The position numbers were made by a program, and so were the translations under genes. Positions 9,241-17,652 of a stretch of 64,000 nt of DNA are shown in pieces (within the stretch, counting starts at the first letter, position 1; each line of letters begins with the position of its first letter). Origin of the DNA: Nitrosopumilaceae archaeon (GTDB lineage Archaea > Thermoproteota > Nitrososphaeria > Nitrososphaerales > Nitrosopumilaceae); the NCBI GenBank assembly GCA_028279545.1, contig JANQNN010000012.1:1-64000 (forward strand), given 5' to 3'. A model generated the notes under the pieces. The model was not told where the DNA came from. It did not search any database and saw only the letters and a program-made list of their open reading frames with translations.

Positions 9241-9879
9241 ATGAATGCTGTTTCACCATCTGCCATTGAAGAATCACTAAAATCATGCATGGATCCGGAA
9301 GTTCCATTGAATATAGTTGAAATGGGATTAATTTATGGAATTGATGTAACAGAAAACAATGATGTTAATATTAAAATGACCATGACTACTCAAGGTTGTC
9401 CCCTTCATGAAACCCTTGTACAAGATGCAACTAGATATGTAAAAAAAGTTCCAGGAGTTAATAATGTTAAAGTAGATATCGTTTGGGAACCTCCTTGGTC
9501 AATGGATAAAATGTCTGAGGAAGCTAAAATAAAAATAAAAAACATGGGATCTGGATTTAATACTCCTGCACCAATAAATTATGAAACCGCATTACCTCAA
9601 GGTGTAGGAAAGCTAGTTAAACAAGAAGACGGTTCAATGGTTTTGGCAAATGAGCATGACCAAGGATTTATGGTTAACCAAGCTATTGTGGATTTTTGGA
9701 AATCTTGTAATGGCCAACACAAAGTTACCGAACTAGTAGACATGTTTGCAAAACAAACTGGATTACAAAGAAAACAGGTAGAAAAAGAAGTAATGCAACT
9801 CCTTCAACAACTTAGAGATGGGGGATTAATTGCCATTGCAGGCCAACCTGATACTCCAAATGTTGAATTTAAAAAATAA
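9241..9879 (+). CDS. MIP18 (DUF59) - PqqD fusion protein
   Basis: 212 residues. Residues 5-85 are a MIP18/SufT-type domain: the DPEVPLNIVEMGLIYGI motif, then TMTTQGCPLHETLV, whose Cys is the conserved residue used in Fe-S cluster transfer. Residues 115-205 look like PqqD (GSMVLANEHDQGFMVNQAIV, then a winged-helix-like helix bundle), a peptide-chaperone fold. The combination suggests Fe-S assembly or delivery to a partner enzyme. The ATG follows about 190 bases of AT-rich upstream DNA. Confidence 0.75.
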   Translation: MNAVSPSAIEESLKSCMDPEVPLNIVEMGLIYGIDVTENNDVNIKMTMTTQGCPLHETLVQDATRYVKKVPGVNNVKVDIVWEPPWSMDKMSEEAKIKIKNMGSGFNTPAPINYETALPQGVGKLVKQEDGSMVLANEHDQGFMVNQAIVDFWKSCNGQHKVTELVDMFAKQTGLQRKQVEKEVMQLLQQLRDGGLIAIAGQPDTPNVEFKK

Positions 9880-9881
9880 CT

Positions 9882-10529
9882 TTAAAAAATATAATTTGAA
9901 TTTGCACCATCAAAATTGATTGTTACACCTGATAGATACTTTATATCATTTTCAATTATTGCTTTAACAAAATTTCCAATTTCTTGAGGTTCACCTAATC
10001 TCCCCATAGGCAGATTTTTTTTGTATTCATCTATGTCTTCTATCAATTCTTTAGTTCTATCTGTGTTAATAATTCCAGGTGCGATATTGATACAACTAAT
10101 ATTTTTTTTAGCATACTCCTTGCTTAGAATTTTTAGGACTTCACTAAATGCTGCACGATAAGCAGATGAAATGATTAATTTGGGATTTGGTTCTTTGATA
10201 ACTCCTGAGCTAATTAGGAAAATATATCCTCCTTCTTTAATTTTCATTTTTTGTAAAATAAGGCAAAACCCCAGAAACAACTGTTTATGATACTTGTCCC
10301 AATCTTTTTCTGATACTTCAAAAAATTCTTTTGCTGGAGGACCTCCAGTATTTAGAATTAAAATATCCGTCTCATTTTGATCTTCTAAAAATTTTTTCAC
10401 CATTTCTATATTTGATGTATCAAGATCTTGTTTTGAAACGGCCAAAACTTCACAATTTATGGAACTAAGAGAATTTGAAATTGCCTTTCCTATTCCTCTT
10501 GAACCTCCAAGAACAATTGCTTTTGTCAT
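9882..10529 (-). CDS. Short-chain dehydrogenase/reductase
   Basis: 215 residues. The cofactor motif GGSRGIGKAI is at residues 8-17, LNTGG takes the place of the usual NNAG, and the catalytic Ser-Tyr-x-x-x-Lys site is present only as ISSGV and SAYRAAF: the Lys four residues after Tyr is Phe. Either the active site is altered or the protein acts without the usual lysine. It is convergent with the MIP18-PqqD gene, three bases apart. Confidence 0.75.
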   Translation of the reverse strand: MTKAIVLGGSRGIGKAISNSLSSINCEVLAVSKQDLDTSNIEMVKKFLEDQNETDILILNTGGPPAKEFFEVSEKDWDKYHKQLFLGFCLILQKMKIKEGGYIFLISSGVIKEPNPKLIISSAYRAAFSEVLKILSKEYAKKNISCINIAPGIINTDRTKELIEDIDEYKKNLPMGRLGEPQEIGNFVKAIIENDIKYLSGVTINFDGANSNYIF

Positions 10530-10592
10530 TGTTTTTGATATAATATTTTGATGATTAAATTTCTTTAGTAAAATTAGTTTTCAAAAACTCAA

Positions 10593-10832
10593 TCATATTT
10601 CTTTGATTTCTGTAATTTTTGCTTGAACGGAATCCATTTTAATTATTGCCTTTTTTTCATCCCATCCCAAAGCCACGTACCAATCACCAGCATCTGTATG
10701 ATATTTAGTTTCTAAAGTTTTAATATTCTCAATCTTTACAGGATATTTTTTTGCGATCCCAGAAACTGCAAGCGCAACTGCATCTTTTTCCTTTTCCAGT
10801 CTTCGCTTCATGAGACCTATTCCTGGAGTCAT
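10593..10832 (-). CDS. Small soluble hypothetical protein
   Basis: 79 residues (72 if it starts at the internal Met MKRRLEK). A helix followed by three strands (YPVKIENIKTLET, DWYVALGWDEKKAIIKMDS) resembles a single small alpha/beta domain. No catalytic motif. It is separated from the SDR gene by about 60 bases and read in the same direction. Confidence 0.5.
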   Translation of the reverse strand: MTPGIGLMKRRLEKEKDAVALAVSGIAKKYPVKIENIKTLETKYHTDAGDWYVALGWDEKKAIIKMDSVQAKITEIKEI

Positions 10833-10950
10833 ATATGGACTAAATTTTCTAGTTTAATATAGTTAATTCCAAAAAATTAGCCATAAAGTTCATTTTTTTT
10901 CAATTTAACAATTTACAATATTCCAAATACAATATACTATAGGAAAAGAA

Positions 10951-11544
10951 ATGAGATTAATCCAAAGATTTTCAAATTCTGTTCTAACAAAACCAAATAG
11001 TCTTTTATCGATAACGTCTGTTTTAGCAGTTATTGGACCTGTAGTAATTTTAACTGGAGGTATATGGGATGCCATATCTCATCTTCAACGGGAACCAGAA
11101 TTATTTTGGACAATTCAACATGTTTCAGTTTATACAGGTGTTTCAATGGTAACTGTTGCTGGGATAATTGGCATCAGTCTTTTATTTAGAAATTCAGTAA
11201 GGGGGATTTTAAAAAAAGGAATTCAACTAGTGTTCATAGGATCTATAATTCAACTCATTTCAGGTTTTGGAGATTCCATATCTCATGATATTTATGGAAT
11301 TGACGGTTTAATTTCTTGGTCACATCAACCTTTAGAACTAGGTATAGTATTAGCTTCTCTTGGAGGTTTTTTTATTATTAAAAGTCGTCAACATACTAGG
11401 TTAAAGAATTTTTTACCTTTTTCTATAATTTCTCTATTACTTTTAGCTGGTTGGTTAGGATTCAATATTTTTCTCATATTTGGTCATGTGATTCAATGTG
11501 TACCCGTTTATGAGATATTTTCATCAGGTTGTGCTATTCTATAA
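10951..11544 (+). CDS. Polytopic membrane protein with an internal duplication of Asp/His motifs
   Basis: 197 residues with about five membrane segments (23-43, 60-80, 95-115, 125-145, 150-172). The loops carry related motifs, WDAISHLQREPELFWTIQH and GDSISHDIYGIDGLISWSH, so the protein appears to be a duplicated helix pair placing Asp, His and Trp at the membrane surface. That would suit metal or haem binding, but this is inference. Its last 37 bases overlap the convergent gene. Confidence 0.6.
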   Translation: MRLIQRFSNSVLTKPNSLLSITSVLAVIGPVVILTGGIWDAISHLQREPELFWTIQHVSVYTGVSMVTVAGIIGISLLFRNSVRGILKKGIQLVFIGSIIQLISGFGDSISHDIYGIDGLISWSHQPLELGIVLASLGGFFIIKSRQHTRLKNFLPFSIISLLLLAGWLGFNIFLIFGHVIQCVPVYEIFSSGCAIL

Positions 11545-11996
11545 TCTCTTAGTTTAATGTAAGATGCAAAAACAACCATCAAGCCACCTATTAGGGTGAC
11601 AATTCCAGGAATTACCATCTCTTTACCATTTGTGGTCCCAAATTCAACTTCCAAATCCATTTTGTCCTCTGAAAGGTTTGAAATTTTTAAAACGTGTAAT
11701 CCTTCTTCAAAATCAAAATAACCAACCGATAATTTTGTTTCAACTATATTATCTGAAATTACATTCCTGTTTTGATCTAAAACCTGAATAAAGACCCCTT
11801 TTCCAGAAAAATTGGGCATAAAGACCTTGTAATATCCAATATCACTTCCTTTAAAATCCATTTGAATTTCAAAAGAATCTTTAGACGTTAGTGAAAATTC
11901 CTCCCAAATTTTATCTCCTTCATTGAAAATAAAAGACAACCAAACAATCCCAATTATGGTTAACCCAATGCCAATTTTGAGAAATGAGGGTCTCAA
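11508..11996 (-). CDS. Membrane-anchored exported beta-domain protein
   Basis: 162 residues. An N-terminal membrane segment (FLKIGIGLTIIGIVWLSFIF) precedes a beta-rich domain (FEIQMDFKGSDIGYYKVFMP, then YFDFEEGLHVLKISNLS) and a second helix at 130-150, giving an outside-facing domain between two anchors. Family not recognised. It overlaps the 3' end of the preceding gene tail to tail. Confidence 0.55.
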   Translation of the reverse strand: MRPSFLKIGIGLTIIGIVWLSFIFNEGDKIWEEFSLTSKDSFEIQMDFKGSDIGYYKVFMPNFSGKGVFIQVLDQNRNVISDNIVETKLSVGYFDFEEGLHVLKISNLSEDKMDLEVEFGTTNGKEMVIPGIVTLIGGLMVVFASYIKLRDYRIAQPDENIS

Positions 11997-12038
11997 ATTA
12001 CTTTTTATGATAAATTATTTACTAATAAGATAATCGAA

Positions 12039-12112
12039 GGGCTCGGAGGGCTTCGATCCCTCGACCTAGCGGTCCGAAGCCGCTCGCACTATCCAGACTG
12101 TGCAACGAGTCC
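12039..12112 (-). tRNA. tRNA-Arg (anticodon TCG)
   Basis: Read on the minus strand it folds as a complete tRNA: acceptor GGACTCG with CGAGCCC, D stem GCAC/GTGC, anticodon stem AGCGG/CCGCT around loop CTTCGGA (anticodon TCG), and T stem GAGGG/CCCTC. Two features are odd: an A-C mismatch at acceptor pair 3-70, and A instead of T at position 54 of the T loop. CCA is not encoded. No intron. Confidence 0.9.
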
Positions 12113-12156
12113 AAACAATTAAGAATTTAACAGGCCTAAATATCTGTCTAGACACT

Positions 12157-13332
12157 TTGAAAATTTCCAAAAAAGTAGCAGGGGTAGAATATGCCATTAG
12201 AGACATTGTGCTTACTGCAAGAAAAGTTGAGCAACGTGGGATAAAAGTAGATTATCTTAACATAGGTGATCCTGTTCAGTATGGTTTTCAACCTCCCAAT
12301 AATGTAAAAGAGGCTTTTATCAATGCCATAAAAAAAGGAAATAATTTCTATTCTTCATCAGAGGGACTGGTCGAGCTAAGAGAAGAAATTGCAAAAAAAG
12401 AAAACGCCAAAGGACTTTCAATTTCCTCAGATGATATTCTAATTACAAATGGAGTTTCCGAAGGACTTGACATGGTTATATCATCAATTGTAGAAGAAGG
12501 AGATGAAGTTCTTTTACCCGGACCTTACTATCCACCTTATGCCTCGTATGTTAGACTACATGGGGGTACCCCTGTTGAATTTGCAGTAGACTTGAATAAT
12601 TCCACTCCTGATATTGAAGATATTAAATCCAAAATTACTTCAAAAACCGTTGCCATATGTTTAATCAGTCCAAACAATCCAACTGGAGTAGTATTCAATG
12701 AATCATCACTAAAAGAATTAGTAAACATTGCAAATCAAAATGATCTCTACATAATTTGTGACGAGATTTATGACCAAATTGTTTTTGATGAAAAATTTGT
12801 CGGCATTGGAAAAGTAGCAGGAGATTCTCCTATAATCATTCTAAATGGATTTTCCAAAGTGCATCTAATGTCTGGTTGGAGAATAGGTTACATTGCTTTT
12901 AATCAATCTCCTAAACTTGAACCTCTGAGGGAAAATCTACCTAAACTTGCTAGAGTACGAATTGCAACAAATCTTCCTGTGCAATATGCTGCTTTGGAAT
13001 CATTGCGAGGTCCTCAAGATTACATTTCTAACTTTGTTCTGGAATGTAAAAAGAGACGAGACCTTGTGGTAAAAAGATTAAATTCAATTTCTGGATTGTC
13101 ATGCTCAAACCCTAAAGGATCATTTTATGCATTTCCAAAGATTGAAAATAACAAATATGGTTCTGACAAAGAGTTTGTAACTAAACTTCTGGAAACTCAA
13201 GGAGTATTAACTGTACATGGTTCTGGTTTTGGTGAAAAATACGGTAGTGGTTATTTTAGAATTGTTTATCTTCCAAGCATTGAAATTCTGGATTCTGCAA
13301 TGAATAAAATTGAAAAATTTGTTTCTCAATAA
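12157..13332 (+). CDS. PLP-dependent class I/II aminotransferase (aspartate/alanine type)
   Basis: About 391 residues from TTG 12157. An open frame upstream runs into the tRNA-Arg gene, so it is not used. The AAT-I landmarks are present: YLNIGDPVQYGF, YSSSEGLVELREEIA, SPNNPTG, the CDEIYDQIVFD segment and the PLP lysine in LNGFSKVHLMSGWRIGY. It transfers amino groups between an amino acid and 2-oxoglutarate or pyruvate; the exact substrate cannot be read from sequence. Its 3' end overlaps the convergent PNPOx-like gene by seven bases. Confidence 0.85.
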   Translation: MKISKKVAGVEYAIRDIVLTARKVEQRGIKVDYLNIGDPVQYGFQPPNNVKEAFINAIKKGNNFYSSSEGLVELREEIAKKENAKGLSISSDDILITNGVSEGLDMVISSIVEEGDEVLLPGPYYPPYASYVRLHGGTPVEFAVDLNNSTPDIEDIKSKITSKTVAICLISPNNPTGVVFNESSLKELVNIANQNDLYIICDEIYDQIVFDEKFVGIGKVAGDSPIIILNGFSKVHLMSGWRIGYIAFNQSPKLEPLRENLPKLARVRIATNLPVQYAALESLRGPQDYISNFVLECKKRRDLVVKRLNSISGLSCSNPKGSFYAFPKIENNKYGSDKEFVTKLLETQGVLTVHGSGFGEKYGSGYFRIVYLPSIEILDSAMNKIEKFVSQ

Positions 13333-13727
13333 CTCCATTTTGAAAATTTTTCAGGAATTATTTCAATAACACAATCAGTATCATCTAGCAATTCTTTTGC
13401 TGACTTATTTTTAATATTTTTAAAGTATCTTAATAGAATTGCTGTTGCTAATTTGTTTACTTTGTTTTTTTCAAAAATAAGATTTGCTTTCCCTTTACCC
13501 ATCACTCCAAAAATATTTGGAGCATTGATACCTGTATCAACGCAAAAAGCGACCCGATCATTTTTTTTCAAATTTTTTGCCTTCTTAGTACGAGAATTTG
13601 TTCCTATGTAGATTTTTTTTGATCTGTAAATATACCAAACAGGCACAATATGCGGCGTTTTATTTTTATCCATGGTTGCGATCCTCAAAATTTTTTGAGA
13701 TCTTAAAAATTCATCTCGTTTGTTCAT
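13326..13727 (-). CDS. Pyridoxamine-5'-phosphate-oxidase-fold flavin/F420-binding protein
   Basis: 133 residues. The split-barrel pattern is clear: RIATMDKNKTPHIVPVWYIY, KIYIGTNSRTKKAKNLKKND, VAFCVDTG and GVMGKGKANLIF. Members bind FMN or F420, and many actinobacterial and archaeal ones are F420-dependent reductases. The F420:NADP oxidoreductase two genes upstream on the same strand supports an F420 link, by inference. The start overlaps the preceding gene by 17 bases. Confidence 0.75.
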   Translation of the reverse strand: MNKRDEFLRSQKILRIATMDKNKTPHIVPVWYIYRSKKIYIGTNSRTKKAKNLKKNDRVAFCVDTGINAPNIFGVMGKGKANLIFEKNKVNKLATAILLRYFKNIKNKSAKELLDDTDCVIEIIPEKFSKWSY

Positions 13728-13944
13728 TCTTTCTGAATCCTAATACCACAATAAAAATACCAACACAAATTGTTATAATTGAAATTTTTTCGCTATTAAT
13801 TTCAGCATTAAATAAAAATTCAAAAACAAAATCTGGACTCCAAATAAACAACTGTCTTGCTAAAGCAACACCACCAATAATTATAAACAAAATTCCAAAC
13901 GCTGTGGTTGGATTTCTTCCTCTACGATAATAATTAGAACTCAT
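13711..13944 (-). CDS. Small two-helix membrane protein
   Basis: 77 residues with two membrane segments (about 13-31 and 50-68), a basic N-terminus (SSNYYRRGRNPTT) and a C-terminal RKNEQTR. It sits in a tight minus-strand run between the F420 reductase (10 bases upstream) and the PNPOx-like gene (overlapping). Function unknown. Confidence 0.55.
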   Translation of the reverse strand: MSSNYYRRGRNPTTAFGILFIIIGGVALARQLFIWSPDFVFEFLFNAEINSEKISIITICVGIFIVVLGFRKNEQTR

Positions 13945-13954
13945 TTAGATTGTC

Positions 13955-14626
13955 TTAAACTATCTTAATGCCGGGATTTTTTATTTTATTTCGAATCATT
14001 GCATTGAGTAACAATGGAGTTGAAATTTCAGCCATGTAGGATAATTCTCCTGGCCCTAAGTAAATAGCCCTTAGACCTTGAATTTCATTAATTAATTGAT
14101 TTACAATTCCCACCGCATCTTTGTCATCTCCACAAACAAAAATATCATAATCCAGTTCTAAATTTGGATTAACAAGTTTTTTCTCCGATATTACATGGAA
14201 TGCAGAAACCAATTTTGATTTATCTTTAAGATATTTTGAAACAAGTTGATATGAAAAAGGTTTATTTTCTTTAATTGGAATAAACTCAAAACCTACATCT
14301 GTTTTTACCATTGGAACAATTGGTGAAACTACAACACAACTATCTTTTATTTCAGGAAGAATTTCAGAGCAAAGTGAATCAATATTTTCATATGGAATTG
14401 ATAATACCAAAACATCACTTTCTTTGGCGACCGATAAGTTATCATTTCCTGAAATAGAACCATTTATTTGACCAAAAGATTCCTTTGCTAGATTTGTATA
14501 TTCTTCAGCAGAATTTGATGCTCTGGATGCATCTCTTGATCCTACTAGTACATCATTATTTTTGGACCATCTCAATGCGAAACCTTTTCCCATTCCACCA
14601 GTTCCACCGATAATCCCTACTTTCAT
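13955..14626 (-). CDS. F420-dependent NADP oxidoreductase (NpdG-like)
   Basis: 223 residues. The N-terminus MKVGIIGGTGGMGKGFALRW with VGSRDASRA is the NADP/F420 Rossmann signature of the archaeal F420H2:NADP oxidoreductase family. VVVSPIVPM, SAFHVISEKKL and FVCGDD also fit. It moves hydride between F420 and NADP in the cytosol. It is divergent from the histidine phosphatase, and probably first in an operon with the two genes downstream. Confidence 0.82.
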   Translation of the reverse strand: MKVGIIGGTGGMGKGFALRWSKNNDVLVGSRDASRASNSAEEYTNLAKESFGQINGSISGNDNLSVAKESDVLVLSIPYENIDSLCSEILPEIKDSCVVVSPIVPMVKTDVGFEFIPIKENKPFSYQLVSKYLKDKSKLVSAFHVISEKKLVNPNLELDYDIFVCGDDKDAVGIVNQLINEIQGLRAIYLGPGELSYMAEISTPLLLNAMIRNKIKNPGIKIV

Positions 14627-14677
14627 GATTTCTTCTCGGACAATGTTATTATTATCTCTATTTGAAGTTCGATCTAA

Positions 14678-15301
14678 TTGGGCTCTATCATTTTTCTAAG
14701 ACATGGACAAGCAAAAAACAATACTGAAAGGATTTTGGCTGGACGAACTCCTGGAATACCTTTAACTGAAGTTGGCATTACACAAGCCGAAAAAGCTGCT
14801 AAATTCTTAGAAGAAATGAACATTTCTGCAATTTATTCAAGTCCAATTGAGAGAGCAAAAAATACTGCAGAAATTGTAGGTAAACACAATTCCGTTGATG
14901 TAACAATCGATGATCGGTTAATTGAATTAGATATGGGAAAATTTACGGGAGTACCATACGATGAGATTTTTTCAAATCATGGAAATGTGTTTATGAAGTT
15001 CTATAGAGGAGAGCTTGAAATTGCACATAATGGAGTTGAAACTTTTGCAGATGTTAAAAAGCGAGTAAACGGAATGGTCGATCATGTTCTTGAGAATCAT
15101 CCAAATGAAAATGTTGTATTAGTGACCCATATGGATCCAATAAAAGCCATGCTTTCTACTGTAGTCTCTCTTTCTCCTGAAAATTTATTTGAGTTGATAA
15201 TCGCAAATGCTTCCCTAAATATATTTAGAGAAAATAAAAACAAATTTTCAATTGGTGGAATTAATGTAATGCATCCAAGTCGTTTTCATCAAGACTTTTA
15301 G
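14678..15301 (+). CDS. Histidine phosphatase (phosphoglycerate mutase-like)
   Basis: 207 residues from TTG. The phosphohistidine motif FLRHGQAKNN is at the N-terminus, IYSSPIERAKNTA provides the conserved Arg, and VTHMDPIKAML carries the second catalytic His. It matches cofactor-dependent mutase / broad phosphatase members; the substrate cannot be told. A TATA-like run occurs in the short gap to the divergent F420 reductase. Confidence 0.82.
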   Translation: MGSIIFLRHGQAKNNTERILAGRTPGIPLTEVGITQAEKAAKFLEEMNISAIYSSPIERAKNTAEIVGKHNSVDVTIDDRLIELDMGKFTGVPYDEIFSNHGNVFMKFYRGELEIAHNGVETFADVKKRVNGMVDHVLENHPNENVVLVTHMDPIKAMLSTVVSLSPENLFELIIANASLNIFRENKNKFSIGGINVMHPSRFHQDF

Positions 15302-15320
15302 ATAATAATCTTGAAAACCC

Positions 15321-15327
15321 TTAAATA
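15321..15327 (+). promoter_or_regulatory. TATA box of the terminal oxidase operon
   Basis: TTAAATA lies about 30 bases before the ATG at 15357. The layout implies a very short or absent leader. No other promoter of similar quality was seen until after the oxidase genes, so the block from 15357 to 19055 is probably one transcript. Confidence 0.55.
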
Positions 15328-15356
15328 GAAATTATAGGTCACGACATTCACCGATA

Positions 15357-15632
15357 ATGAAGGATTTACTTGGTCTATTCTTAGTATTGGCAATTTTAGT
15401 TGTAATTCCCACAGCTGATTACGTATTTGCAGCAGGTGATGAACCAGGCGAATATATTGATCGCAGAGTTTTGATTTGGAATCTATTTTTTAAAATGATG
15501 GTAGTAGCTTTTACTGTAGGTGCTGTAGTTTCTGGCACAATAATTTGGATATGTTGGCGATTTAGGGAATCTCATCCAAATGCAACCCCCACTGAATATG
15601 AAAAAGCTGGAATAGAGGCAGGTCCTGCATAG
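15357..15632 (+). CDS. Haem-copper oxidase subunit II, N-terminal membrane part (split)
   Basis: 91 residues: a first hydrophobic segment that could be a signal peptide or helix (3-25, ending DYVFAAG), then EYIDRRVLIWNLFFKMMVVAFTVGAV as the second, continuing to WICWRFRES. This corresponds to the first membrane hairpin of a CoxB-type subunit. The CuA domain is encoded by the next gene, which starts on the base after this stop. The split form is an inference from order and content. Confidence 0.65.
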   Translation: MKDLLGLFLVLAILVVIPTADYVFAAGDEPGEYIDRRVLIWNLFFKMMVVAFTVGAVVSGTIIWICWRFRESHPNATPTEYEKAGIEAGPA

Positions 15633-16064
15633 ATGGGACATCACTCTAATTGGCCTGAATGGATTTACGTTGGTGTTATTGTAGCTTTAATGTTATGGGT
15701 AGGAGCTGAGGCTTGGAATGTTGAAAGATTAGTAGAACATGTACCAGCTGATGCTGAAGTGATTAAAGTAGTAGGGCAACAATGGTTTTGGACATTTGAA
15801 CATGAAGATGGAACTAAAGAAGTGGGAACTTTACATGTAGAGGCTGGAAAAGCCTACAAATTTGAAATCCATTCTACAGATGTAATTCATTCTTTTAATA
15901 TTCACGATTATGTTGTTTTGATGGATGCAGTCCCAGGTAGAGTAAACACTGTTTGGTTTGCACCAGATAAGGCAGGAGAACACGATATTCAATGTAGGGA
16001 GTATTGTGGTTTGATTCATTACAATATGCGCGGTAAATTAATTGTGGAGGAACCTTCAGCATGA
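15633..16064 (+). CDS. coxB: Haem-copper oxidase subunit II, CuA domain
   Basis: 143 residues. One membrane helix (about 9-24) leads into a cupredoxin fold. It includes VVGQQWFWTFEHEDG, the CuA His in STDVIHSFNIHDY, and the binuclear CuA site QCREYCGLIHYNM with both Cys, His and Met in place. The subunit takes electrons from a blue-copper carrier and passes them to haem a in subunit I. It directly follows its membrane part and overlaps the next tiny ORF by four bases. Confidence 0.9.
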   Translation: MGHHSNWPEWIYVGVIVALMLWVGAEAWNVERLVEHVPADAEVIKVVGQQWFWTFEHEDGTKEVGTLHVEAGKAYKFEIHSTDVIHSFNIHDYVVLMDAVPGRVNTVWFAPDKAGEHDIQCREYCGLIHYNMRGKLIVEEPSA

Positions 16065-16114
16065 AGCCAAGGCTTTTAACCAAAAATCATTTAGACATTG
16101 AGGTAGATAACTAA
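16061..16114 (+). CDS. 17-residue coupling ORF between coxB and coxA (possible)
   Basis: ATG 16061 overlaps the coxB stop (ATGA) and its own stop TAA overlaps the coxA ATG (TAATG). The peptide reads MKPRLLTKNHLDIEVDN. The double overlap would let ribosomes pass from coxB to coxA by reinitiation. A 17-codon frame can arise by chance, so this is tentative. Confidence 0.35.
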   Translation: MKPRLLTKNHLDIEVDN

Positions 16115-17640
16115 TGGTTCTAGAATTACAAAAACCAAGACCAGTTTGGCAAATAATGTTTTCAACTCACCATACAGATGTAGGACTACTTTATCTTATC
16201 ATGTCAATAGGCTTCTTATTTTTAGGAGGAGCCTTAGCACTTCTAATTAGAGCTGAATTATTCTTACCAGGATCACAAATGATTGCAGATGCAATGACGT
16301 TTAACAGAATATTTACTGTTCACGGAACAACTTTGATCTTTTTGTTTATTCTGCCAGCAGCTTCTGCAGTTGGTAACTATTTCGTTCCAATTATGGTAAG
16401 ATACAAAGATATGGCTTATCCAAAGCTCAATGCAATTGCATTTTGGATGATTCCTCCATCTGGAGCACTAATTTGGTTAGGGTTTGCAGATTTTACATGG
16501 TATGCAACACCACCTTATTCTATTATTAGCGCACCTGGACCTGCAGCAGACATGTGGATCTTTGGACTAAAGATTTTAGGAGTATCATCGGTTCTTGGTG
16601 CTATCAACTTTATTGTTACAATTTTAAAATGTAAACATCCTGACATGTCAATTGGTCAAGTTCCCTTGTTGGCATGGTCATTTTTGGCCTCATCCTTAAT
16701 CATACTTGTAGCAATTCCAACTTTTGCTGCGGCTCTTTTGATGTTACTTACAGATAGACTTGGTGTAACTGGATTTTTCAATCCTGCAATGGGAGGAGAT
16801 CCAATTGCATATGCACACCTGTTTTGGTTTACATTCCACCCTGAGGTTTACGTACTGGTAATTCCAGCCATTGGAATGATGTATGAAATAATTCCGAGAT
16901 TCTCTAGAAAACCTATTTTTAGCAAGTCCTCAGGCATCTTTGCATTTGTCTTATTGTCAATTGTAGGATTTTCTTCTTGGGCACACCACATGTATGCCAC
17001 AGGAATGTCATTTACTGAAAAAACTGTGTTTATGATAGGAACCTTGGCTGCAGTTCCTGCTTCAGGAATGCACGTTTTCAACTTTATAGCCACAATGTGG
17101 AATGGCAGAATTAAATTTAGCACACCAATGATGTGGTCCATCGGAGGTATTGCCTTATTCTTCTCCGCAGGAGCAGGAGGAGTTGCAAATGCTGCAATGC
17201 CATTAGACTTTACAACTCACGATACGTATTGGGTAGTTGGTCACTTCCACCTATTTGTGATGGGCACAATTGCCTTTGGAACTGTTGCCTTCATCTATTA
17301 CATGTTCCCATATGTTACTGGTAGGATGTACCACGAAGGTATGGGTAAGGTGCATTTCTTCATGTCCTTTATAGGAACCATTTTGGTATTCTTTACTCAG
17401 CATGTTCTTGGTCTTTATGGCATGCCACGTAGAATCTTCGACTATCCTGCGATTCCTGAATGGGTTGCTATGAATCAAATAGCCACTATTGGAGCAATGA
17501 TAATTGGTGTTAGCATGGCCATATTCTTGTTTAATATTATTTACAGTTCAGCAAAAGGAAAACCAGCAAATATACACGATCCATTTGGTCTTGGAGGAAA
17601 ATACTACTATCCATTTGAAGCCAAGAACCCACATCATTAG
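16114..17640 (+). CDS. coxA: Haem-copper oxidase subunit I (A-type)
   Basis: 508 residues with twelve predicted helices. All metal ligands are visible: the haem a His in FTVHGTTLIFLF, the CuB His plus cross-linked Tyr in FTFHPEVYVLVIP, the CuB pair in WAHHMYATG, and the haem a3 and a His in HDTYWVVGHFHLF. The Tyr in HPEVY places it among A-type oxidases; the Glu just before HPEV that marks A1 enzymes is absent. It reduces oxygen to water and pumps protons as terminal oxidase of the respiratory chain. Confidence 0.95.
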   Translation: MVLELQKPRPVWQIMFSTHHTDVGLLYLIMSIGFLFLGGALALLIRAELFLPGSQMIADAMTFNRIFTVHGTTLIFLFILPAASAVGNYFVPIMVRYKDMAYPKLNAIAFWMIPPSGALIWLGFADFTWYATPPYSIISAPGPAADMWIFGLKILGVSSVLGAINFIVTILKCKHPDMSIGQVPLLAWSFLASSLIILVAIPTFAAALLMLLTDRLGVTGFFNPAMGGDPIAYAHLFWFTFHPEVYVLVIPAIGMMYEIIPRFSRKPIFSKSSGIFAFVLLSIVGFSSWAHHMYATGMSFTEKTVFMIGTLAAVPASGMHVFNFIATMWNGRIKFSTPMMWSIGGIALFFSAGAGGVANAAMPLDFTTHDTYWVVGHFHLFVMGTIAFGTVAFIYYMFPYVTGRMYHEGMGKVHFFMSFIGTILVFFTQHVLGLYGMPRRIFDYPAIPEWVAMNQIATIGAMIIGVSMAIFLFNIIYSSAKGKPANIHDPFGLGGKYYYPFEAKNPHH

Positions 17641-17652
17641 GAGATAAAAGAA

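Noticed and set aside
12100-12156. N-terminal extension of the aminotransferase into the tRNA-Arg gene
   Set aside because: The first residues would be encoded by tRNA sequence; the TTG at 12157 begins where family homology begins.
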